From NCBI GenBank assembly GCA_902494195.1, contig CABUSH010000001.1:107422-171421 (forward strand): DNA of 64,000 nt, read 5' to 3'. Under the pieces are notes generated by a model, which was given only the letters and a program-made list of their open reading frames with translations, was not told the origin of the DNA and ran no database searches. Below, one piece after another: positions 1 to 7,101 of this stretch. Positions within the stretch are counted from its first letter, which is position 1; each line of letters starts with the position of its first letter. This stretch comes from an uncultured Collinsella sp. (GTDB lineage: Bacteria > Actinomycetota > Coriobacteriia > Coriobacteriales > Coriobacteriaceae). Made by a program: the position numbers and the translations under genes.

Positions 1-554
1 CTATAGTACTCGAGATATATCTTTCCATCGCCGCCTAGATAGGCAATAGTCGCCACTGAAGGCTCCATCAGGTCATATTGATTCTGCTGGGCATTGGCGA
101 CATAGTCACCATGGGTAATGCACGGAACGCTATCAACCGATTCTCGCTTCTCGACGATTCGCTGGCTATCCGCCGTTATTTTCAGCGTTGAATAATCGTG
201 CGCAGCCTCTTCCTCATCAAAAACGTCAGTAAACAGAAGTTTCTGTTCGTCGGTCAACTCCCCTTTCGGCTCAAACTGAATAGTGAACTGAGCAATATCG
301 AAGCTCGATTTATTGTCATATTCAAATGTCATCATCTCGACGCCATCAACAACGCCTTCTGAGACACTCCAGTTTAGTTGATCGATTTTTACTGAATCCT
401 TCTTACCTGGCTTTGGCTTCTTTCCACTTTTCTTAGTCGCTGCGAATGCGTATGTCGGGCTCCAGCCGCGACCCGTAATTCCGAGTGGTAGAGAAATGCC
501 GATTAGCGCCGCCGCGCTAAAAGCCAGAACTGCCGTAAATAACTTTTTCTTCAT
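1..554 (-). CDS. Secreted protein of unknown function, 3' end outside window
   Basis: The frame is open from an ATG at 554 down to the window edge, so at least 184 residues are present and the C-terminus is missing. The N-terminus (MKKKLFTAVLAFSAAALIGI) is a typical Sec signal: three lysines followed by a hydrophobic core. The mature part starts with a Lys/Gly/Pro-rich linker and then a mixed polar domain that I do not recognise. An AAGGGA motif lies about 6 bases before the ATG. No neighbour shares its strand upstream. Function unknown; secretion is the only supported inference. Confidence 0.6.
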   Translation of the reverse strand, partial: MKKKLFTAVLAFSAAALIGISLPLGITGRGWSPTYAFAATKKSGKKPKPGKKDSVKIDQLNWSVSEGVVDGVEMMTFEYDNKSSFDIAQFTIQFEPKGELTDEQKLLFTDVFDEEEAAHDYSTLKITADSQRIVEKRESVDSVPCITHGDYVANAQQNQYDLMEPSVATIAYLGGDGKIYLEYY

Positions 555-742
555 TACATATCCCTTGGTAGTCGTTTAACCTCCCCCTCGTCAAAAAGCA
601 GACGAATTGGCAACGCGGTGGCACTATTTGGTTCCAGGGCGTGAACTGGATAAACATCGAGGGAAGGAGTGGACTCCGTGCAATAAACTCCCCTCGTCAA
701 AATGTCTAGTTAAAGAGGACGGACAGACGGCGAACGGTCATA

Positions 743-1345
743 TCAGTTCGTATCCGCCCGTCTCCAACGATCGAACGTCGATGCGCTGACGTTCAGGAGC
801 ATTGCGGCCTCTCGCCTCGTAACTTCACCTCCTTCGAATGATTTGATGACATCGCGGTAGCTATCCGGACGTTCGAGCGTCGGTCTCCCAAATCTCACAC
901 CCCGCAGACGCGCCGACGCGATACCCTCCGCCTGGCGCTGCTTTATGTTTTCGCGCTCCACCTGAGCCACGTAGCTCAAAACCTGAAGCACTAGATCGGC
1001 AATAAAAGTCCCCGTAATTCCATTGGGTTGTTCGCGTGTATCAAGCAATGGCATATCGAGCACCACGATGGCAACGCGTTTGTCCGTCGTTAGGCGACGC
1101 CATTCATCGAGAACTTCACGGTAGTCGCGACCCAATCGATCGATACTCTTAATCACCAAAACGTCCCCTTCGCGCAGACGACGAAGAAGACGCCGGTACT
1201 GAGGACGCCTGAAGTCCTTTCCACTCGCTTTGTCAGCATAGATCAAATTCGTTTGGACCGGAAACCGCTCCAGCGCATCCAGTTGGCGATCCAGGTTCTG
1301 ATCTGCTGACGAAACTCGAGCATACCCATAGATTCTGTTTTTCAT
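743..1345 (-). CDS. Serine recombinase (resolvase/invertase family)
   Basis: A site-specific recombinase of about 200 residues. The N-terminal catalytic domain carries the YARVSS motif (nucleophile Ser near residue 12) followed by DQNLDRQ, and later the IKSIDRLGRD motif typical of resolvases and invertases. A C-terminal helix-turn-helix (EVTRREAAMLLNVSASTFDR) would contact the crossover site. An upstream start at 1366 is possible, but the ATG at 1345 has an AGGGG box at good spacing and gives the usual family N-terminus. It is transcribed divergently from the ATPase at 1583. No invertible segment or res site is obvious nearby, so it may be a remnant of a mobile element or act elsewhere. Confidence 0.9.
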   Translation of the reverse strand: MKNRIYGYARVSSADQNLDRQLDALERFPVQTNLIYADKASGKDFRRPQYRRLLRRLREGDVLVIKSIDRLGRDYREVLDEWRRLTTDKRVAIVVLDMPLLDTREQPNGITGTFIADLVLQVLSYVAQVERENIKQRQAEGIASARLRGVRFGRPTLERPDSYRDVIKSFEGGEVTRREAAMLLNVSASTFDRWRRADTN

Positions 1346-1510
1346 GATTGCCCCTATCAGCCGCACGATGGCAGCTTCAGCTCATCTGAGAGCCCACTCA
1401 CAATAGGGCGTGCAAATTTCGCGAATGGGTTGAACCCATTTTCGGGCTCCAACGTAAGCTATTCAAGCACCGCTTCGATAACGCACGACGCCAACCTTTT
1501 GCTTTGAAAT

Positions 1511-1560
1511 GAAATTAATCGTTTTTAATTGAGATTAACTAGAATAAAATGAAATTAACC
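1511..1560 (+). promoter_or_regulatory. Three 10-bp direct repeats at exact 20-bp spacing before ATPase gene
   Basis: GAAATTAATC (1511), GAGATTAACT (1531) and GAAATTAACC (1551) start exactly 20 bp apart, two helical turns, so they would present the same face to a protein. A TAGAAT candidate -10 box (1540) lies within the array and the GTG start follows at 1583. The array sits between the divergent recombinase and ATPase genes. The repeats are seen directly; operator function is inferred. Confidence 0.5.
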
Positions 1561-1582
1561 CGAGACGCTAAAGGAGGGCATT

Positions 1583-2683
1583 GTGGAATACCTCGAAAAC
1601 CCGTTTACCCCTAGCTTTGGCGAGGTTCCTGCCCATCTCGCTGGCAGACAACAGATTATTCGGGATTTGGACCGTGCCTTCTTGAGCCAGCGCAGGCGCC
1701 CAGAATTGACCTCGATCTTCTCAGGCGCGCGTGGAACCGGTAAAACCGCTCTCATGTCGTCGCTCGCGACAAGGGCGGAATCCCACGGCTGGATAGCCGT
1801 AAAGACGACTGCGCTCCCGGGAATGCTTGAGGAAATCGAGCTCGGGACGAAACGTGCCGCAGCCCATCTCATCGACTCGTCCACCCACTTCGAAGTCACC
1901 GGCCTCGGAATTGCACCGCTTGGCAGCATTGAGGTCAATCGCGTTCACGATGCCTCAACTTGGCGTTATCGCATGAGCGACATCATCGACCAGCTCAACG
2001 AGGCGGGCACCGGTCTGCTCGTCACGGTTGACGAGGTGGACCCGACACTCGACGAGATGATTCAGCTTGCAGCGACGTATCAGCACTTTGTGACCGATGG
2101 GAAACGCGTCGCCCTGCTCATGGCGGGACTTCCCAACAACGTCTCGACGTTGCTGAACCACAAGACGGTCTCGTTCCTTCGCCGCGCCCAACAATATCAT
2201 CTGGGTCGCATTGCCGACTATGACGTGCGCGAGGCCTTGATTCGCACAATCCAGGAAAACGATCGCCTGGCAGATGCTGAGGGAATCGATCGAGCCGTTC
2301 GCTCGATCTCTGGTTTTCCCTTCCTATTGCAACTCGTAGGCTACCGTGCCTGGGACCTCACAAGCGATTCGAAGGAAATCTCGTCACGCGACTTTGACCT
2401 GGGAATCAAAATCGCGCGCGACGAGATGGACGACCGAATCCTCGCGGCAACCTATCGGGAACTCACGGCAGAGGACAAGCGATTCCTCATCGCCATGCTC
2501 GATGACGAGGAAGAGTCCACCACCGCTGACCTTGTCGAGCGCCTTAAGCGTTCGCCGCAGCAGGTCTCCCGCTACCGACGCCGCATGATAGACGCCGGCA
2601 TCATCGGGGAGCGAGGACGAGGGCTCGTCGCATTTGAATTGCCATTCTTCCGCGACTATCTCGCAGCTCAATGCGTGAAATAG
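1583..2683 (+). CDS. AAA/archaeal-type ATPase with C-terminal winged helix
   Basis: A 366-residue P-loop ATPase. Walker A GARGTGKT lies at about residues 48-55 and Walker B LLVTVDEVD near 145-153. A sensor-like region follows (VSFLRRAQQYHLGRI), and the C-terminus looks like a winged helix (LVERLKRSPQQVSRYRRRM). It starts with GTG at 1583 behind AAGGAGGG. The layout resembles the ORC1/Cdc6-like or 'archaeal ATPase' branch of STAND/AAA proteins, which couple ATP binding to DNA binding or regulation. A clear paralogue lies at 5875-6993 on the other strand; both begin NPF-x-P and share the FLRRAQQ block. The specific role is unknown. The phased repeats just upstream suggest it may bind its own promoter. 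Confidence 0.8.
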   Translation: MEYLENPFTPSFGEVPAHLAGRQQIIRDLDRAFLSQRRRPELTSIFSGARGTGKTALMSSLATRAESHGWIAVKTTALPGMLEEIELGTKRAAAHLIDSSTHFEVTGLGIAPLGSIEVNRVHDASTWRYRMSDIIDQLNEAGTGLLVTVDEVDPTLDEMIQLAATYQHFVTDGKRVALLMAGLPNNVSTLLNHKTVSFLRRAQQYHLGRIADYDVREALIRTIQENDRLADAEGIDRAVRSISGFPFLLQLVGYRAWDLTSDSKEISSRDFDLGIKIARDEMDDRILAATYRELTAEDKRFLIAMLDDEEESTTADLVERLKRSPQQVSRYRRRMIDAGIIGERGRGLVAFELPFFRDYLAAQCVK

Positions 2684-2688
2684 AAGTC

Positions 2689-2721
2689 AATGTGACAAAG
2701 AGGCAGTCCCTTTGTCACATT
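2689..2721. repeat. Interspersed palindrome, TGTGACAAAG family, copy 1
   Basis: Perfect 12-bp arms AATGTGACAAAG / CTTTGTCACATT flank a 9-base loop. It lies between two convergent genes, 6 bases after the ATPase stop and 2 bases from the UvrA-like stop. It could act as a bidirectional hairpin terminator, although a long T-run is lacking. Confidence 0.85.
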
Positions 2722-2723
2722 GC

Positions 2724-5216
2724 CTATAGGTAGCGACCGGTAATGCTCTTGGAGCAAGCCGCGATGTCGCCCGGCGTGCCGGCGCAGACGATTTGCCCGC
2801 CGGCGTCGCCACCGCCCGGGCCCATGTCGATCACGTAATCGGCGTTACGGATAAGGTCGAGATCGTGTTCGATCACGATAACCGTAGCGCCCTTGGCAAC
2901 AAGGCCGTCGAACACACTCAGCAACACCTGAACATCGAGCGGATGCAGTCCGATCGTGGGCTCATCGAATACGAATACGGCATCGTCCTGCACGCGCCCC
3001 ATCTCGCTTGCAAGCTTAAGACGCTGCGCCTCGCCGCCCGAGAGCGCCGGCGTGGGCTCACCGAGCGTGAGATAGCCCAAGCCCAGGTCGTGCAAGGTCT
3101 GCAAGCGCGCCTGAACCTTCTTGAGTCCCACCGTGGCGTCGAGGGCCTCGTCCACACTCATGTCCATGAGCTGCGGCAACGTAAGCAGACTCCCGTCCTT
3201 GCCCTCGCGATGGATATGCGAAGCAGCGTCTGCATAACGTGAGCCGCGACATGCCGGGCAGACGATCTCGACGTCGGGCAGAAACTGCACGTCGAGCGAT
3301 ATCGAGCCCGTGCCATCGCACGTAGGGCAGCGCAGAGTGCCAGTGTTGTAGCTAAAGGCACCTGCCTTGTAGCCGGCTGCCTTGGCCTCTGGCGTGCGGG
3401 CGAAGGCGCGGCGCAGCTCATCATGGATGTCGGCATAAGTCGCCACCGTCGAGCGCACGTTGGCGCCGATAGGCGTAGCGTCAATCAGGTTTGCGCGGGC
3501 AATGCCTTCGGCATCGATCCAACGCACATGTTTTGGCAAGCGCTCGCCGGCTGCCTGCGCCTTGAGTGCCGGGATGAGCGTCTCGAGCACCAACGTCGTC
3601 TTGCCCGAACCCGAAACGCCCGTCACCGCGACAAGGCGACCGCGCGGGATATCGACTTCGAGCGGCTTGACGGTATGGATGGCATCGGTTGCCATGCGGA
3701 TGTGACCCTGGTCGAACATTTCCTCGTCAGTCACCTGCGGGCGCAAGCGCTTGGGGTCTGCGCGCAAAAACGGGGCGATGCGGCTGCCCTGCGATTGTTC
3801 GACCTCGTCCACCGTACCCGCAGCGATCACATTACCGCCGCCTGCTCCGGCAACGGGGCCCATCTCGACCAGATAGTCGGCTTCCGCCAGCACACGTGTA
3901 TCGTGGTCGACAACAACCACGGTGTTGCCGTCATCCACCAGATCGCGCATCACGCCTACCAGACCGTCGACATTTGCCGGATGCAAGCCAATCGAGGGCT
4001 CGTCCAGCACATAAAGCACGCCCGTCGATCGGTTGCGCACCACACGGGCGAGCTGCACACGCTGGCGCTCACCCGTGGAGAGCGTGGCACCGGCGCGGTC
4101 GAGCGAAAGATAATCGAGACCCAGGTCGACCAGACGACGGGCCGCACTCAAAAACGAATCGCAGATATCCGTCGCCATGGGCCGCATCTCGGCCGGCAAG
4201 GATGCGGGCACCCCGCGCATCCACTCAATCGCATCACCAAGCGTCATGGCCGCTGCCTGTGCCAGATTGATACCGCGCACCTGGGGCTGGCGTGCCGCCT
4301 CGGAGAGACGCGTGCCGCCGCAATCGCGGCATGGGCCCTCGCGCAAAAAGCGCGCAACGCGCTTGAGGCCCTTGTCGTCCTTAACCTTGGCGAGCGCATT
4401 CTCGACGGTATAGACGGCGTTGTAATAGGTAAAGTCGAGCGGCGTGGCGCCCTCGCCGTTTTTTGGAACGTAGAGAATGTGCTTCTTAACCGCCGGGCCG
4501 TGGAACACGATATCGCGCTCTTGAGGCGTGAGCTGGTTAAACGGCACGTCGGTGCGCACGCCCATCTCGCCGGCCACCTGCTTCATCAGATCCCACATGA
4601 GCGTGCCCCAAGGAAGCACCGCGCCCTCGTTGATAGCCTTTGACTCGTCGGGCACCAGGCTCGCCTCGTCCACCTCGCGCATAACGCCGGTGCCGCCGCA
4701 GGTGGGACACGCGCCACCGCTATTGAAAGCCAAATCCTCGGCACTCGGCGCGTAGAACTCGCGGCCGCACGTCAGACACGTGAGCGACAGGCCTGCGGCC
4801 ACGTTAAGGCTCGGCTCAACGCGCGCCCCGCAGTGCGGGCACACGTGATGGGCGCAACGGCTAAAGAGCAGACGCAGGCTATTGTTAAGCTCGGTCATGG
4901 TGCCAAAAGTGGAACGCACGCCCGGCACGCTCGGACGCTGGTGTAGCGCGAGCGCCGCCGGCACGTGCAGGACCTCATCCACCTGGGCATGTTCGGCCTG
5001 CGTCAGACGACGGCGAGTATAGGTGCTGAGCGCCTCCAGGTAACGGCGCGAGCCCTCGGCGTAAAGAACGCCCAGTGCCAGCGAACTCTTGCCCGAACCC
5101 GACACGCCGGCAATGCCTACGAGCTTTCCCAGCGGGATATCGATATCGATGTCCTTGAGGTTATGGACGCGCGCGCCACGCACCTCGATAGCGCTTGGTT
5201 GTTGCGACACCGTCAT
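2724..5216 (-). CDS. UvrA-like ABC ATPase, short (class II) form
   Basis: An excinuclease UvrA homologue of 830 residues, shorter than the roughly 940 of canonical UvrA. It has two ABC modules: Walker A GVSGSGKSS near residue 37 and GVSGSGKTT in the second half. Each module has a signature (LSTGERQRVQLA, LSGGEAQRLKLA) and a Walker B (VLDEPSIGLHP, VFDEPTIGLHP). CxxC pairs (CPHCGA, CLTCG, CPTCGGTG, CPTCDGTG, CPACRGS) form the zinc modules. Short UvrA2-type proteins often lack the UvrB-binding region and have been linked to protection from DNA-binding drugs. The ATG at 5216 follows AAGGGGAG; the longer frame to 5267 would run through a repeat and is less likely. No uvrB or uvrC is adjacent. Confidence 0.9.
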   Translation of the reverse strand: MTVSQQPSAIEVRGARVHNLKDIDIDIPLGKLVGIAGVSGSGKSSLALGVLYAEGSRRYLEALSTYTRRRLTQAEHAQVDEVLHVPAALALHQRPSVPGVRSTFGTMTELNNSLRLLFSRCAHHVCPHCGARVEPSLNVAAGLSLTCLTCGREFYAPSAEDLAFNSGGACPTCGGTGVMREVDEASLVPDESKAINEGAVLPWGTLMWDLMKQVAGEMGVRTDVPFNQLTPQERDIVFHGPAVKKHILYVPKNGEGATPLDFTYYNAVYTVENALAKVKDDKGLKRVARFLREGPCRDCGGTRLSEAARQPQVRGINLAQAAAMTLGDAIEWMRGVPASLPAEMRPMATDICDSFLSAARRLVDLGLDYLSLDRAGATLSTGERQRVQLARVVRNRSTGVLYVLDEPSIGLHPANVDGLVGVMRDLVDDGNTVVVVDHDTRVLAEADYLVEMGPVAGAGGGNVIAAGTVDEVEQSQGSRIAPFLRADPKRLRPQVTDEEMFDQGHIRMATDAIHTVKPLEVDIPRGRLVAVTGVSGSGKTTLVLETLIPALKAQAAGERLPKHVRWIDAEGIARANLIDATPIGANVRSTVATYADIHDELRRAFARTPEAKAAGYKAGAFSYNTGTLRCPTCDGTGSISLDVQFLPDVEIVCPACRGSRYADAASHIHREGKDGSLLTLPQLMDMSVDEALDATVGLKKVQARLQTLHDLGLGYLTLGEPTPALSGGEAQRLKLASEMGRVQDDAVFVFDEPTIGLHPLDVQVLLSVFDGLVAKGATVIVIEHDLDLIRNADYVIDMGPGGGDAGGQIVCAGTPGDIAACSKSITGRYL

Positions 5217-5237
5217 CGCTCCCCTTCCAGTTGATCG

Positions 5238-5270
5238 AATATGACAAGAGGACTGTCCCTTTGTCACATT
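5238..5270. repeat. Interspersed palindrome, TGTGACAAAG family, copy 2
   Basis: The arms AATATGACAAG and CTTTGTCACATT are imperfectly complementary and enclose the family core GGGACAG (minus strand). The right end overlaps the TAA stop (5269-5271) of the downstream GNAT gene. Confidence 0.8.
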
Positions 5271-5823
5271 ACTCGTGCCGCGCCTGCCCGCGCCAGTCTT
5301 CGCGGGTCAAATACGTAAAGTACTCGGTACGCACATCACCCATAAGCTCGCAGGGCACGTCGCGCTCAACGTGATGTGGCGCGAACCCACATTTTTGCTG
5401 GACGCGTAGCGACTTGTTATTGCCCTCGTAGTATCCGCACCAAAGCGCCTTGCAGCCAAGCGTTTCGAACGCATAGCGCTGCATGGCTCGTACTGCTTCG
5501 GGAGCAAAGCCTCGGCCCCAAAATGGCTTGGCGACCCAATAGCCCACTTCAAGTTCGAGACCGTCATCTCGACGGTTTAACTCGCAGCGAGATGGCATGA
5601 GCCCGATGCTGCCCACGGGCTCGTCTGTCGCTGCCAGGCAAACGGCAAAGGTATGGGGTGCCGCAAAGACTGTCCGAATGATCTCCCTGCTCTCCTCAAT
5701 GCTTCGATGGGGTGGCCAGCCCGCAGCCGGCCCCACGTCCGGGTCGCTCGCATATGCAAACAAGCTCGCCGCATCCGCCTCGCGCCACGGACGAAGCGTC
5801 AAACGCTCAGTATGAATCGCCAT
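5269..5823 (-). CDS. GNAT N-acetyltransferase (RimJ/RimL type)
   Basis: A 184-residue acetyl-CoA-dependent N-acetyltransferase. The N-terminus TERLTLRPWREADA is the hallmark of the RimJ/RimL-like GNAT_3 group. The acetyl-CoA binding segment is VGYWVAKPFWGRGFAPEAV, followed by the NNKSLRVQQKCGF helix seen in this family. The substrate cannot be predicted; family members acetylate ribosomal protein N-termini, antibiotics or small amines. It stands alone between two palindromic repeats, in tandem with the ATPase and UvrA-like genes on the minus strand. Confidence 0.9.
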   Translation of the reverse strand: MAIHTERLTLRPWREADAASLFAYASDPDVGPAAGWPPHRSIEESREIIRTVFAAPHTFAVCLAATDEPVGSIGLMPSRCELNRRDDGLELEVGYWVAKPFWGRGFAPEAVRAMQRYAFETLGCKALWCGYYEGNNKSLRVQQKCGFAPHHVERDVPCELMGDVRTEYFTYLTREDWRGQARHE

Positions 5824-5843
5824 TATTTAGCCTCTCAAATATC

Positions 5844-5876
5844 GATGTGGCAAAGGGGCAGCCCCTTTGTCACATC
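5844..5876. repeat. Interspersed palindrome, TGTGACAAAG family, copy 3
   Basis: The 16-bp arms GATGTGGCAAAGGGGC / GCCCCTTTGTCACATC differ by one mismatch and are separated by a single base. The right end overlaps the TGA stop (5875-5877) of the ATPase gene on the minus strand. Confidence 0.85.
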
Positions 5877-6993
5877 ACTCATGCCATAAAATGCGGTCGC
5901 GAATATACGCGCCCAGCATGGGCACGGTAAATCGGACGAGGCCGTATCCGGCAGCCTCGATGACGCGCTCGCGAATCAGGCTTGCGCGATATTTACTCGC
6001 CCAGCTCTGGGTACGATCGCAGCGCTCAATGATATCCGCCATGCGCGTCGGCTTGCCCTCGTCAACCGCCATGACCTCGACAAAAAGGCGCTGTGGACTG
6101 CGCAGCCCGTAATACAGGGGCGCGTCAACCGCTTCATAGAACTCGGAGACGGCATCCGCATGGCCATCCTCGACATCGCGCCTTTCGATGACCTGTGAGC
6201 CACGTCGGACAGCAGAGCGCCACATGTAATAGCCCACCAGCTGAACCATATAGGGATGCCCCATGCTCTTGTGTGCCGCAAGGTCCGCCGTCTCTGCGTC
6301 AACGTAAAGACCAGCGTCTTTGACCGTCTGGATATATGAATCGCGCACCTTGGGCAAAGATATCGCCCCCAGCGTACGCTGCTGGGCACGCCGCAAAAAC
6401 GTCACGCTCGGCTCTTCGAGCAGATCGTCAACTATACTGGGTAAGCCGGCGAACACCAGCGCAAGACCGCGCTGGTCGCTATCGGACAAGCCCGTGGCGT
6501 CCTGGTCTCCAAGCACCTGCTGATAGAGAACGGCAAGAGCCGCCAGTTCCTCGATAGACGCCGATTGCGCCTCGTCAATCGCAAACAGTATGCCCTTGCC
6601 TGGACCGAGCTTCTTAAGGCGCTCGTTGACCAGCCCTCGCAACGTCTCGCCCTTTGCTCGCGCCGCCTCGACCGACATCCGGCCAAACGACGGACCGAGC
6701 TCCATTGACGTCACAACGGGTTTATTCGAGCGAAGCGCGTCGGCCAAACGATCGCATAAGCCAAGCGAAGCGGAATCGGAGACAACCGCCCATCCGCGCT
6801 CATTGGCTAGACGTTGCAGCTCCCGCAGGAGAACCGTCTTGCCACAGCCGCGGTTTCCCGTAATGAGCATGAGCCTGCCCGGCGCTCCGGCGCCGTTATC
6901 GAGCCCTTCCTCAAAATCTTCGATGACCGGCTCGCGACCGATGAGCATCGGGGGCCGCTTACCTGCCGTTGGCTTAAAGGGATTTGGATTCAT
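5875..6993 (-). CDS. AAA/archaeal-type ATPase, paralogue of the 1583-2683 gene
   Basis: A 372-residue P-loop ATPase with Walker A GNRGCGKT near residue 46 and Walker B ILFAIDEAQ near 138. It shares with the protein at 1583 the N-terminal NPF-x-P/GR pattern, the VTFLRRAQQRTLGAI segment and a C-terminal winged-helix region (IIERCDRTQSWASKYRASLI). Identity looks moderate, so these are old paralogues rather than a recent duplication. The ATG at 6993 follows GGAGG. Three phased TTATACC repeats lie upstream. A regulatory or replication-linked role is possible but unproven. Confidence 0.8.
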   Translation of the reverse strand: MNPNPFKPTAGKRPPMLIGREPVIEDFEEGLDNGAGAPGRLMLITGNRGCGKTVLLRELQRLANERGWAVVSDSASLGLCDRLADALRSNKPVVTSMELGPSFGRMSVEAARAKGETLRGLVNERLKKLGPGKGILFAIDEAQSASIEELAALAVLYQQVLGDQDATGLSDSDQRGLALVFAGLPSIVDDLLEEPSVTFLRRAQQRTLGAISLPKVRDSYIQTVKDAGLYVDAETADLAAHKSMGHPYMVQLVGYYMWRSAVRRGSQVIERRDVEDGHADAVSEFYEAVDAPLYYGLRSPQRLFVEVMAVDEGKPTRMADIIERCDRTQSWASKYRASLIRERVIEAAGYGLVRFTVPMLGAYIRDRILWHE

Positions 6994-7036
6994 GTCGGCC
7001 TCCTCGGATTGGCAAACCCTGATAATCTGATAATAG

Positions 7037-7063
7037 TTATACCAACTTATACCGAGTTATACC
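7037..7063 (-). promoter_or_regulatory. Three TTATACC direct repeats at exact 10-bp spacing
   Basis: TTATACC occurs at 7037, 7047 and 7057, exactly one helical turn apart. Read on the minus strand this is GGTATAA three times, 44 bases before the ATPase start at 6993. Each unit contains a -10-like TATAA, so the array may combine promoter and operator. It parallels the phased repeats before the other ATPase gene, though the unit sequence differs. Confidence 0.5.
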
Positions 7064-7068
7064 AATAG

Positions 7069-7101
7069 CATATGACAAAGGAGCTGTCCCTTTGTCATAT
7101 G
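7069..7101. repeat. Interspersed palindrome, TGTGACAAAG family, copy 4
   Basis: Perfect 13-bp arms CATATGACAAAGG / CCTTTGTCATATG with a 7-base loop. The stop codon TGA (7095-7097) of the GTPase gene lies inside the right arm. Confidence 0.85.

Noticed and set aside
607..789. A 60-codon frame between the secreted protein and the recombinase
   Set aside because: No ribosome binding site, biased composition, and it overlaps the 3' end of the serine recombinase gene.
3423..4643. A 406-codon plus-strand frame
   Set aside because: Antisense of the UvrA-like gene; its His/Arg/Gln-rich product is typical of a shadow frame in GC-rich DNA.
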